Below the pieces are notes generated by a model that worked only from the letters and a program-made list of their open reading frames with translations, made no database searches and was not told the origin of the DNA. From positions 1,798,001-1,862,000 of the forward strand of contig CBDCZQ010000006.1 in assembly GCA_965224575.1 (NCBI GenBank): DNA of 64,000 nucleotides, given 5' to 3'. The stretch is from QPIN01 sp965224575. Lineage in GTDB: Bacteria > Pseudomonadota > Gammaproteobacteria > Methylococcales > Methylomonadaceae. Of this stretch, positions 1 to 8,232 are shown piece by piece (position 1 is the first letter of the stretch; every line of letters starts with the position of its first letter). Position numbers and translations under genes: made by a program.

Positions 1-1485
1 AAAATTTTGTAATCTCTTGTCTGCAAGATCCATTGTTTCCATTGGATTAATAACCGTTGTTAGTCGAACCAGTGCCCCGTCAGTTCTTCTTAATTGAAAA
101 GCACCAATAAAAGTGTTCCATTTTAATTCATATTCATTAGCAATGTTTTTACCTCTCTGTCTATACCAATAATATACTAACTGCTTAGTGTCTCCTCTTG
201 AAATGACAACACGAACTAGCTTAACACCGCTAACTTTAGATTCGCCAATATCAGTAATGAACCAACCACCACCCGGTATACATAGTTTTGGTGAATGAGG
301 AACAACGCCATGTTTTTGGGTCTGATAATACGCGACATAAAAGTTAACTGAAGATAAAATATCCGGACTATTAAAATCCATCAAAATATAATCTGATAAT
401 CCTAAAAAATCAATTGTTTTCTGATCCATGTTAATTGGTTTTCCAGACCAATTAGCTAGTGTTGACGGAAACTCATTAAAACTTTTACGCTCAGGAATAT
501 AATCTTCTAGGCTTCCTAAGGGTTTTATAGTGAAGATTGCAATAGTGACTAGTAGTAATACACTAGTCAAGGGCAAATAATTAGTAGTACTCTGATTTAA
601 TAAAGTTGTTTTTTTTGTGCTAGGAACAGGAACCAACCCAAAGACACCTTCCCAGTTTCTTTCTTTTCGTTCTGGGAATGATAGTAGCCACATAAAAAAA
701 ATAAGAATTAAGAAGCATGTCATAAAGACTATCCATCCTTCAAAATCATGAATAAATCCTTTAGCCATCGCGATTCCCCAGTTATCGACTAAAAGACCAA
801 TTATGCCGATTCTAAAGCTGTTCATCAGAATGGTAACAGGGATAGATAATAAAAAAACTAAAGCACGCTTCCAAAAAGTAACTTGATACATATAAGCGCA
901 AATAAAAGCCACGCTCATGAGAGGGAATAAATATCTAAGACCACTACATGCTTCAACAACTTGTAGTTTATAGTTGCCTAAGTCAATTACATTACCTTCC
1001 AGGAAAACAGGTATTTCACAGGCACGAATAAAAGAAACACCCAGTTGAGAAGATATAAGCTGTAGTTTTGATGTTAACCCTGCTTGTAATACCGGGGGTA
1101 AAGGAAAGCAAAATATGAGTAACAAGATGGGTATCAACATTAACTTTGTGGCTTTAAAGCCAGATATTGATAATGCTAACCCAAGTAATAATAAAATTAA
1201 TGAAAGTCTCAGTAAAAAATAAGTATCTCCTACGATACCAATAAAATAAATTACTAATGCAATTATGCTTAAAACAACTCCTGACCAGGAAGGGGTAAAT
1301 TTATTGGCTAAAATCAATTCCTTTTGTTGCCATAGAAAATATAAAGCAATGACAGGAATCATATAGCCATGGCTATACTCTTCTTTACTTTCCCATATTG
1401 CAATAAGATCAGCAAAAACATTCCAATACAAAGTTGAAATTAAAATAAAAACTAGTAAATAACTAAAATTTTTAACTATATTCAA
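1..1485 (-). CDS. Exosortase/EpsI fusion, XrtD-like (truncated by window edge)
   Basis: Membrane transpeptidase-like enzyme predicted to process C-terminal sorting signals of exported proteins, fused to an EpsI domain. The reading frame is open from a TTG at 1485, preceded by AGGAG at 7-nt spacing, to base 1 (495 codons), so only the extreme C-terminus is missing. The first ~280 residues are strongly hydrophobic. They carry the exosortase triad: Cys180 in EACSGLR, Arg225 in NSFRIG and His246 in FIHDFEGW. After a final membrane segment near residue 285 comes a soluble EpsI-type domain with a CIPGGGW motif. The fusion and length match the XrtD (VPLPA-CTERM) class by family knowledge. It is the last gene of the minus-strand exopolysaccharide locus, about 60 bp after pssE. 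No sorted substrate with a PEP/VPLPA-type C-terminus was seen in the window. Confidence 0.85.
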   Translation of the reverse strand, partial: MNIVKNFSYLLVFILISTLYWNVFADLIAIWESKEEYSHGYMIPVIALYFLWQQKELILANKFTPSWSGVVLSIIALVIYFIGIVGDTYFLLRLSLILLLLGLALSISGFKATKLMLIPILLLIFCFPLPPVLQAGLTSKLQLISSQLGVSFIRACEIPVFLEGNVIDLGNYKLQVVEACSGLRYLFPLMSVAFICAYMYQVTFWKRALVFLLSIPVTILMNSFRIGIIGLLVDNWGIAMAKGFIHDFEGWIVFMTCFLILIFFMWLLSFPERKERNWEGVFGLVPVPSTKKTTLLNQSTTNYLPLTSVLLLVTIAIFTIKPLGSLEDYIPERKSFNEFPSTLANWSGKPINMDQKTIDFLGLSDYILMDFNSPDILSSVNFYVAYYQTQKHGVVPHSPKLCIPGGGWFITDIGESKVSGVKLVRVVISRGDTKQLVYYWYRQRGKNIANEYELKWNTFIGAFQLRRTDGALVRLTTVINPMETMDLADKRLQNF

Positions 1486-1543
1486 AGCTTAACTCCTAAA
1501 AAAGAGCAATATAATAAATATTAAATGAGTAGGTGGAAAAAAT

Positions 1544-2026
1544 TTAGTCATCTACAAATTTTTTAATAGCTGAAATGAGCTCACTTGAAACTTCAGATAG
1601 ATCATGTGTAACTAATGGTTTTTTTTTATTAACTAGATTATTAATCAATTCAGTAAGTTCACTTTCGTTATTTGAAACATGAATGTTTGTGAAAGTTGCA
1701 AAGCGTTTTACTGTTGATAATTGGTGATCATTACGGTGCTCTCCTTTACAGGCAAGTCTAGGTAATAAAATTAGTGTTTTCCCCAGTTCTAAGGCACTAA
1801 TAATTGTTCCCATTCCTGCGTGGGCTACAATTATATCGGCTTTTTTAAAATATGAATTATATTCGCTGGGTATCATGGTTTCACAAAATTCAATATTTTG
1901 TGGGATATATTCAGATACACCAATTTGGGCAAAAACTTTCTTGTAAGTATTATTAGCCGCCCATTTGTCAACCGCATTTATTAACCTGTCAAAAGGCAAT
2001 TGTGAGCCAACAGTAACAAAAATCAT
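1544..2026 (-). CDS. pssE: PssE-like glycosyltransferase subunit (Alg13-type)
   Basis: C-terminal, nucleotide-sugar-binding half of a two-protein GT28-like glycosyltransferase; its partner is the PssD-like protein just upstream. The start is placed at the ATG at 2026, which overlaps the pssD stop as ATGA. A longer frame begins at 2089 but reads through pssD. The product is 160 residues, normal for PssE/Alg13 homologues. It starts MIFVTVGSQLPFDRL and carries AHAGMGTIISAL and GEHRNDHQ, the UDP-sugar donor signature region of this family. A paralogue lies at 23764-24234 (same VTVG.QLPF, GTI and HRNDHQL motifs). The sugar transferred cannot be read from sequence. Confidence 0.88.
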   Translation of the reverse strand: MIFVTVGSQLPFDRLINAVDKWAANNTYKKVFAQIGVSEYIPQNIEFCETMIPSEYNSYFKKADIIVAHAGMGTIISALELGKTLILLPRLACKGEHRNDHQLSTVKRFATFTNIHVSNNESELTELINNLVNKKKPLVTHDLSEVSSELISAIKKFVDD

Positions 2027-2490
2027 AATACAGCTCCAAAAAAATAAGGCCCTTCCGGTTTTGCCAAATGTTTCCATTGAGTTAACCATAAATCTGCATA
2101 GGGTTGAGCTTTTGAACCGCTCAAAGACATTTTGTCAGCATTAGCTAAACTATCCATCCAAATAGTTTTAATCCCCATTTTTTTTGCAAAAAAAATGGCA
2201 AAAAATCCTACAGATGCTCCTGTTGTTATTACAACATCAGGACGAATTCTAATTAATAACCATAAAACATTAAGTGCTTGCCAAATTAAACGAAATTTAT
2301 TCCACAATGATGCATCAGGAAGTGAATAAAAAATTTCATTGGGAACGAACTGTGAATAACTTGCATCTGTTGCCGCATAATATCTAACAAAACCTTCAAA
2401 AGCAGGTTCTAACCGTCTCATCTGCTTCCAGTGGCCTCCACAAGATGAAATAAATAGAACTTTATTATTTTTAGCTTCTTCTTGAGTCAT
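2023..2490 (-). CDS. pssD: PssD-like glycosyltransferase subunit (Alg14-type)
   Basis: Membrane-anchoring, acceptor-side half of the two-component glycosyltransferase formed with PssE. It has 155 residues. It opens with KVLFISSCGGHWKQM, the Alg14/EpsE-type Rossmann start with the GGHW motif. A hydrophobic patch at about residues 70-110 includes VVITTGASVGFFAIFFAKK, typical of the family. It overlaps the upstream GT2 gene by 20 bp and the downstream pssE by 4 bp, so the three are probably translationally coupled. A paralogous PssD lies at 24231-24680. Confidence 0.87.
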   Translation of the reverse strand: MTQEEAKNNKVLFISSCGGHWKQMRRLEPAFEGFVRYYAATDASYSQFVPNEIFYSLPDASLWNKFRLIWQALNVLWLLIRIRPDVVITTGASVGFFAIFFAKKMGIKTIWMDSLANADKMSLSGSKAQPYADLWLTQWKHLAKPEGPYFFGAVL

Positions 2491-3304
2491 CTCTTTCCCA
2501 GATTGTTCGTTTAGTTAAATATTGGTATTTTGCCCGCATTCGTGAAATTATATTTACACTAAAATAGATAAAAAGTTTAGGCCATAATTTAAAATCGAAA
2601 AAAAGCTTTTTTAAAGCTCCCCGAAAATCCTTAGTTTCATTTTTTGATAATTCTGGAAAATTATCCTTTAGTTGGTAACGTCCTAGTCTACTACGTGTTC
2701 TTATTTTAATTAAACTTGATAAGGTATAAGGTGCAGAGACACTTGCAAAGTGGTCTTTGGTAACTATACGCTCACTATCCTTAAATAAAGATCTTACAAA
2801 ACCATCATCAGCAATGATATCCGGGAATTTGTCAAATTTTGATCGTCCTTTTTCAGATAATGCATATAGCCCACTTCCAATCATACCCGCTTTACAATAA
2901 GGTAAATTTAGCCATATTTCATAAAAAGCTTTAACAGGCCAGGAACTTTTAGATAGGTCCATTTTTGGTTCGAGTGAGGTAGCATAAATATTATTTTTTA
3001 ATGTAGTATTTATTGCCTCTATTGCATTAAAGGAAATAACAATATCTGCGTCTAAATATATTCTAGGATATGAAGTAGCATATTCATCACCCAAATTAAG
3101 TGCATGTGTTTTTGATGGAATATCCGTTTCCAAACAGACAAACTTGTCAGAAAGTTTTTTAACGGTATTTACTGTTAAATCTATACAGCCATTACAAACA
3201 ACAATGACTTCTAAGTCATCAAGTCCAGCATAACTAATAAATGGCTTAAGACAATTCGAAATGATCTTTTCTTCATTATGAGCAGGAATAATGATTGTTG
3301 TCAT
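2471..3304 (-). CDS. Glycosyltransferase family 2
   Basis: GT-A fold sugar transferase for exopolysaccharide assembly, 277 residues. The N-terminus TIIIPAHNEEKII is the GT2 nucleotide-binding strand, CNGCIDLT follows, and YLDADI at about residues 77-82 is the metal-binding DxD region. The C-terminus is basic and ends in a WERDDSRRS tail. A paralogue at 15047-15916 shares the NLGDE.AT.PR, FDKFP.I.ADD and W.RD.S.R blocks. No strong membrane span is evident. The gene sits between another GT2 (1-bp gap) and pssD (20-bp overlap) in the same operon. Donor and acceptor are unknown. Confidence 0.85.
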   Translation of the reverse strand: MTTIIIPAHNEEKIISNCLKPFISYAGLDDLEVIVVCNGCIDLTVNTVKKLSDKFVCLETDIPSKTHALNLGDEYATSYPRIYLDADIVISFNAIEAINTTLKNNIYATSLEPKMDLSKSSWPVKAFYEIWLNLPYCKAGMIGSGLYALSEKGRSKFDKFPDIIADDGFVRSLFKDSERIVTKDHFASVSAPYTLSSLIKIRTRSRLGRYQLKDNFPELSKNETKDFRGALKKLFFDFKLWPKLFIYFSVNIISRMRAKYQYLTKRTIWERDDSRRS

Positions 3305-3305
3305 A

Positions 3306-4259
3306 TCAGTAATATCCTTTTAGCCAATTTTCTTTATCTAGCCATACTTCTTCCCAAACATCAAAACTTTCAATCGCTGCATTGCTTTTTTTAAAAAACA
3401 ATATTAATTTACTTGCTATATATCTTGAAAACGGCCACAGCATTAATAAAAACACTCCAAACTCCTTTGTTAAAGGATGCCAATGGTTCCGAATAAGCTG
3501 TATCTTTGCTTTTAGTAATCGAATCAATTTGCCCGCTCGTTTTTTTTCAGATGCCCCACCATAATGAATAATTTCAGCAGTATCTGTTACCATTGGTGTA
3601 TAACCTATCTTTTGTGCTCGAAGGCATAAGTCAGCTTCTTCTCCATACATAAAAAAGCGTTTATCAAATCCATCTAACTGATTCCATAATGATTTTGTAA
3701 TAAGAAAAAAACATCCAGAAACAATATCAACTTTTCGTATATTATCTCTTTGCCAACCACCTAAAGCTTCAGAATTAAAAAAAGCACTGTTAATAAAAAT
3801 TTTATTGAGTCCCATTGAGATGCAAAACAGACTCCAGGGGGTCATTTTATTCCAACAGGAACCTGGGTTAAGGGATTTGTCTGCAAAAAGTGTTCTGCCA
3901 CCCCATATTCCAGCTGAAGGGTACTCTTTTGAAAAGTTAAGTAATTTTTTTACAGCATTATTTAATACAATTGTATCGGGGTTAAGTAATAGGAGTATGT
4001 TGCCAGTCGCTATTTTTGCACAATAATTATTACCCTCCGCAAAACCCAAATTTTCTTGAGATTTAATCAGTTTTAATTCGGGATGTTTTTTCTCAATAGC
4101 TTCAGCAGAGCCATCACTTGAATTATTATCTAAAACTATTATTTCACAATCAAAATCAATTAGTTTAGTAGTGCTATATAATGAATCTAAGCATTCTAAT
4201 GTCATTTTACAAGTATTATAACTTATGACTAAAATTGATACTTTCTCTTTACTTTCCAT
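3306..4259 (-). CDS. Glycosyltransferase family 2, rhamnosyltransferase-like
   Basis: 317-residue GT2 enzyme of the WbbL/rhamnosyltransferase type. Visible motifs are VSILVISYNTCKMTLECLDSL at the start, LDNNSSDGS near residue 45, LLLNPDT near residue 96, the VSGCFFLI segment, and MYGEEADLCLRAQ, the conserved ED-containing acceptor loop of this group. It probably acts at the inner face of the cytoplasmic membrane on a lipid-linked intermediate. It starts just after a decayed transposase, which now separates it from the polymerase gene upstream. Transcription from the upstream operon may therefore be broken or reinitiated here. Substrate not determinable. Confidence 0.85.
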   Translation of the reverse strand: MESKEKVSILVISYNTCKMTLECLDSLYSTTKLIDFDCEIIVLDNNSSDGSAEAIEKKHPELKLIKSQENLGFAEGNNYCAKIATGNILLLLNPDTIVLNNAVKKLLNFSKEYPSAGIWGGRTLFADKSLNPGSCWNKMTPWSLFCISMGLNKIFINSAFFNSEALGGWQRDNIRKVDIVSGCFFLITKSLWNQLDGFDKRFFMYGEEADLCLRAQKIGYTPMVTDTAEIIHYGGASEKKRAGKLIRLLKAKIQLIRNHWHPLTKEFGVFLLMLWPFSRYIASKLILFFKKSNAAIESFDVWEEVWLDKENWLKGYY

Positions 4260-4289
4260 ATAAAATATCCTATTACAAAAAAAATTAGC

Positions 4290-4890
4290 TCCCTCTTGGA
4301 GTCTACAATGGGCTCTATTAGGTGAGAAGAAAGTAACAAAATTGTTTTTTGATCAGTTTTTGGATTACCCCAGTGTTCTAATCACCCATGACATCTTTCA
4401 TTTTTTTGTCTTTAATGGCTTTCGTCCCGTTGCTGTATTGCGTGAGGCACCACGCAGTGGAGAAATGTTTTTCTATTGCGATCAACAGTAATCCAGGTCC
4501 CGCAATAGTTTTTTGAGTCAATATAGGTATGCGTTTCATCTAACTCAACAACCTTTATTTCTTTCTCAAACCGAAGCGCTTTAATTGATTCTCCATGTGC
4601 TTTGATCCAGTTGTAGACAGCAATATGACTGCAATTAAGAAACCTTCCAATGACCTAAGCCCAAGCTCTTTTAAAAAAGCTGGAGAACTTGACGTTTTAT
4701 TTCAGGTTTTATCCCCAAATGTCTCACGGTCTGCCGATAACCACATACCTTACATTTGCATCTTGGTTTGCCTTTAATTTTAGTACACCCTTTAGCACTA
4801 ACGCTATCATTCTCTTGGAAAAAAAACTAGGGTATCAAGACTATATTGAAATAAAAATGTCCAATTTGTTTGTCATACATGGAGTAAACT
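4290..4890 (-). pseudogene. Decayed IS1-like transposase
   Basis: On the minus strand, stop- and frameshift-interrupted translation gives an InsA-like zinc-ribbon segment (PRCKCKVCGYRQTVRH), a helix-turn-helix-like segment ending SHIAVYNWIKAHGES, then a DDE-type start KVVELDETHTYIDSKNYCG.W. This is the order seen in IS1-family transposases. The catalytic C-terminal half is missing: after about 4450 the frame breaks and nothing recognisable follows. Several in-frame stops confirm inactivity. Short open frames on the opposite strand (4595-4922) are by-products of this remnant. Confidence 0.65.
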
Positions 4891-4901
4891 TTCTTAGGAG
4901 G

Positions 4902-4969
4902 GAGGGTTTAATAATTTCTTGATTTTGACTTGTCTTTTGTCTCAAACTTTGGGAAGTTATTAAATCCTC
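4902..4969. repeat. 17-bp inverted repeat near the IS1 scar
   Basis: Arms at 4902-4918 and 4953-4969 are complementary at 15 of 17 positions (core TTTAATAA/TTATTAAA) with a 34-bp spacer. It lies between the polymerase stop and the transposase remnant. It could be an IS end remnant or a loose transcription terminator for the polymerase gene; neither is proved. Confidence 0.4.
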
Positions 4970-4985
4970 ACGCCTCAGAATAAAA

Positions 4986-6254
4986 TTATTTGTCATTCAA
5001 ATCATTAAATACCCATGAGGTGGATGCGTAAAAGATATAGCTAATAATTAGTGCAGAGCTATATATGCCAACAGACATACTTCCCAGCATAAAACTAATA
5101 GATAAAGAAACTATTCCAAAGGAATAAATCTTATATTGCTCATCATTCATTTTCCATATTAATAATGCCTTTTTTATTACTAAATATTGTATTCGAATTA
5201 AAATTATCATAGAAGGAAAACCACCAACGACAGCTGTAGTAATATAATTATTTACTAAATCGACATGGTTTCGCCCGTCTATGAGGGGGCCCCAATGATG
5301 AGGAACGCTACCTTTGAAACCAAAGAGCCAATATTCATGCCATTGGTTTATAGCAACTTCTAATAAACGTGTACGATACCAAGCATTTCCAGAACTAAGT
5401 GCGATGTAATCTACTAAATTATAAAAATGTCTATTAGAAAGAATTTCTATCGAAGCCATTGCTAAAATCACTAAATATATAACGGGCTTTATCATAGATT
5501 GTTTGTAGTACAACATGCTAAAGCCAATGAATAAAGAGGCTGAAATTATTGGTCCACTTGATAAAGTTGAAAATGCTCCGAATAAGGCACCTAAAATACC
5601 AAGGTTTAAGAATAATTTTTTTCTGACCAGCATACCTCTTAAGCTAACTAATAAGCCTAATATAAAAAACATACTCATCCCAAAATAAATAGGGTGAGCT
5701 GTACTTGCTTGTGCCCGTAAAAAATCAAGTCTATATTCAAGATCTTTCTTGTACCATAGCCACGTATGATATTCCATTAGCTTTTGATACGGTGAGTAAT
5801 ATGTAACAGCTTCATATACACCAAAGGCTCCCAATATAATTCCGCAAAGTACTAATGGGTTAATTAAATCTTTTAGATCAGTTTTGTTATTAATTGTATA
5901 TCTAACCGAAAAATATATTAGTACCGTATCTAGACCTCGACCAATTAATGAAGTTAACCTGGCTGAGTTAGCTCCTGCAACAACGTTAGCAAAAATATCC
6001 CAGAGGTAGCCTGCTATAATTAATTTATCAATTTCACTTAGTCTTTTATTTTTCTTCCCCTTAAAGTAATATTTAAATAATAATACAAGTGCAACTGTTC
6101 TTGATGCAGACATTTGGATGCTAAAAATAGGGTATCTTAAATAATCTGGCCATAATAAAGTAGATAAAATTAGTAATCCTACGGCGGTTCCTCTTTTTGA
6201 ACGTGCAGCAAGAAATACCATAACCAATGTATAAAGGATGGTTACATTAACCAT
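4986..6254 (-). CDS. Wzy/O-antigen ligase-like polysaccharide polymerase
   Basis: 422-residue polytopic membrane protein with about 10-11 hydrophobic segments and a large extracytoplasmic loop around residues 280-335 that contains NAWYRTRLLEVAINQWHEYW and the GFKGSVPHHWG stretch. Arg- and His-containing loops of this kind are typical of the Wzy_C/O-antigen ligase superfamily. Its setting with a Wzx-like flippase and glycosyltransferases supports a role in polymerising or ligating the repeat unit in the periplasm. Sequence conservation in this family is poor, so polymerase versus ligase cannot be separated. An IS1 scar follows directly downstream. Confidence 0.75.
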   Translation of the reverse strand: MVNVTILYTLVMVFLAARSKRGTAVGLLILSTLLWPDYLRYPIFSIQMSASRTVALVLLFKYYFKGKKNKRLSEIDKLIIAGYLWDIFANVVAGANSARLTSLIGRGLDTVLIYFSVRYTINNKTDLKDLINPLVLCGIILGAFGVYEAVTYYSPYQKLMEYHTWLWYKKDLEYRLDFLRAQASTAHPIYFGMSMFFILGLLVSLRGMLVRKKLFLNLGILGALFGAFSTLSSGPIISASLFIGFSMLYYKQSMIKPVIYLVILAMASIEILSNRHFYNLVDYIALSSGNAWYRTRLLEVAINQWHEYWLFGFKGSVPHHWGPLIDGRNHVDLVNNYITTAVVGGFPSMIILIRIQYLVIKKALLIWKMNDEQYKIYSFGIVSLSISFMLGSMSVGIYSSALIISYIFYASTSWVFNDLNDK

Positions 6255-6297
6255 AACATAACACCTTATTTATTATTTTACTGTAAATACCTAACTC

Positions 6298-7554
6298 CTA
6301 TTTATTAAAAGGATGTGATTTAGTTTGTTTAAATAGTAGTCCTTTAACATAAACTCTTTTTAGAGTTCCTAAAAGTGATTTGACTTTTTCTTTTATAGGT
6401 AGCTTCTGTAACCAAAGCTCTAATAAACTATAGCCAGAAAAGTTGGGTACTGAAGCTCCACTGATTTTCAAGGCTAGTAAACGCCCCCAAAGTACATTTT
6501 TTGCTTGTATTAAATTTGGTTGAGAAAGAGGCAGTATAGTAGGGTCACATTTTTCGAGAACAACAAACCCTTGCTCTTGAGCTTCTTTCAATATTTTTTG
6601 GCCAAGCCTCGTCCTAACTATAATCAAAGACCTACCATCCTCACCTTCCTTTATTTCTCGATACCAAGGGTCACCTACTGAAATATCTGCAAACTCACCA
6701 ACATGATCTGGACATATATAACAACGCCATTGTCTATCTTTCTGTAATTCCCCCCAAGACTCAGCATACGTCATTTGTTTTTGTATCAGTTGATCTTTTT
6801 CTTTGTATTTAAGTGTCCATTTACCGGGCCACCCGTTGCCTCTATACCTTAAAGATATAATGTTTTTAATAGAAGTAAGCCCCATTTTATTCATTAGTTT
6901 TATTGTTCCGTTAGTCGACGGAACCCCTGCACAAAAAAATGATAATGTAAGTCCTAATTTTTCATCCAAAGCAGGTCTTTTAATTCTCGCTTTCTGGACA
7001 GCATATACATCACATGGTTTTCCTACAAATACACAAGTTTTTTTTGAGTTTTCAATTTCTTGGAGGTGTTCACAAGGACTAGAAGGTGAATAACGTGAAC
7101 CTGCGGCTTCAATTAGCTGAGCTTTATTAGTAGATTTGACTGTTTTGTTTAAATGAGGGGCATCTGTATCTGAAATAGTATTCAATACGCTATCCATTTC
7201 TTTGATTTCAAGGCAAAATTGGGACAAAGCCGTAATAATCCCTCCACTTGATCCTGTTTTTCGTATTTCAGTATCTGAAGCATAGCCTTCCCATACTTCA
7301 AAAACGTTACCCCATTGTGTCTGAAGTTCTTCAATACAGTCTGTTTTTTTAGGTAATCTCTCTATTTTGGCACCGGGACAACATTCAAGTGTTTCAGTAG
7401 ATAAAAGATTGTCGTTGTTTATTGGTACAGGTCTTTTTCCAAGGTCAACAAAGTCAATCATCTGTAATGTCTTGGGAGCTAGGTAGGCACATACTCCACA
7501 TCCTGTACACAGATGGCCATTAACAACATCTGAAATTTTTTTAATTTTCTTCAT
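6298..7554 (-). CDS. FrhB-like (coenzyme F420 hydrogenase/dehydrogenase beta-subunit family) iron-sulfur protein
   Basis: 418-residue cytoplasmic protein. An N-terminal ferredoxin-like Cys cluster (Cys16, Cys19, Cys22 in HLCTGCGVC, then a CCPG segment) is followed by the FrhB N-domain signature GSSGGIITAL. The C-domain has FFCAGVPSTNGT, RYRGNGWPG and a second Cys pair, CYICPDHVGEFADISVGDPW. Family members in polysaccharide loci commonly sit beside polysaccharide pyruvyl transferase genes, as here. Their substrate is not established, and use of F420 should not be assumed. It is separated from the acetyltransferase gene by only 3 bp. Confidence 0.85.
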   Translation of the reverse strand: MKKIKKISDVVNGHLCTGCGVCAYLAPKTLQMIDFVDLGKRPVPINNDNLLSTETLECCPGAKIERLPKKTDCIEELQTQWGNVFEVWEGYASDTEIRKTGSSGGIITALSQFCLEIKEMDSVLNTISDTDAPHLNKTVKSTNKAQLIEAAGSRYSPSSPCEHLQEIENSKKTCVFVGKPCDVYAVQKARIKRPALDEKLGLTLSFFCAGVPSTNGTIKLMNKMGLTSIKNIISLRYRGNGWPGKWTLKYKEKDQLIQKQMTYAESWGELQKDRQWRCYICPDHVGEFADISVGDPWYREIKEGEDGRSLIIVRTRLGQKILKEAQEQGFVVLEKCDPTILPLSQPNLIQAKNVLWGRLLALKISGASVPNFSGYSLLELWLQKLPIKEKVKSLLGTLKRVYVKGLLFKQTKSHPFNK

Positions 7555-7557
7555 TCT

Positions 7558-8232
7558 TTATGGCAATAATTTATTTAGTTCATTTTTTTTTGATTCATTT
7601 GCATCTAAGTCATGCAAAAAAATATTATAATTTGGTATTAAATCGCTAATTGGTTTTTCCCACCATTTTAATTTTTTAATTTTCTGAATGAGTTTATTGT
7701 CAAATCTATACTTGATTAATTTTGCAGGATTACCCGCGATTATTGAAAAACTTGGGATATCTTTTGTAACAACAGAGCCTGCTCCAATAACAACTCCATC
7801 ACCTATTGTAGAACAGCTAGGTGTGATAATCGTACCATGACCAATCCATACATCATTACCAATTTTTAAAGTTCCACTTTCGATAGTATCCTCCTTTGCA
7901 TAACCTAACTTTGAATTATAAAAAAAGGGATGTGTCGATAAGCGTTGATAAGGGTGGTTTCTTAAAAACACTTTAACTCCTGCTGCTATGGATGTATACC
8001 TCCCAATACTAACGCCTGGTGGGAATTCGCCTGGTACCATGCAAGTACCATAACTATATGCTCCAACTTCGACACCAAAATATAGTTTTAAAATCTTTCT
8101 CATACTTAGCGAGTTTAACGAACCCCCTTCAAAAAGAGATGCTGTTTTCCAACATATTTTTTTTAAAAATTTATATTTATATAAATGAACAATTAAGGGG
8201 GATAACCGGCTTACTCTAAGGTTTTTTAACAA
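7558..8232 (-). CDS. CatB-related left-handed beta-helix O-acetyltransferase
   Basis: 224-residue acyl-CoA-dependent acetyltransferase of the xenobiotic/CatB hexapeptide class. The middle and C-terminal half (about residues 60-185) shows imperfect hexapeptide turns: SIGRYTSIAAGVKV, KIGNDVWIGHGTIITPSCSTIGDGVVIGAGSVVTKDI and the closing IIAGNPAKLI, with the catalytic-type His in RNHP. It overlaps the flippase gene by 17 bp and abuts the FrhB-like gene, so it is probably an O-acetyl decoration enzyme of the polysaccharide. The acceptor sugar is unknown. Confidence 0.85.
   Translation of the reverse strand: MLKNLRVSRLSPLIVHLYKYKFLKKICWKTASLFEGGSLNSLSMRKILKLYFGVEVGAYSYGTCMVPGEFPPGVSIGRYTSIAAGVKVFLRNHPYQRLSTHPFFYNSKLGYAKEDTIESGTLKIGNDVWIGHGTIITPSCSTIGDGVVIGAGSVVTKDIPSFSIIAGNPAKLIKYRFDNKLIQKIKKLKWWEKPISDLIPNYNIFLHDLDANESKKNELNKLLP

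Noticed and set aside
4595..4922. Plus-strand frames in the IS1 remnant
   Set aside because: They are antisense to the decayed transposase, which explains the conserved residues on the minus strand.
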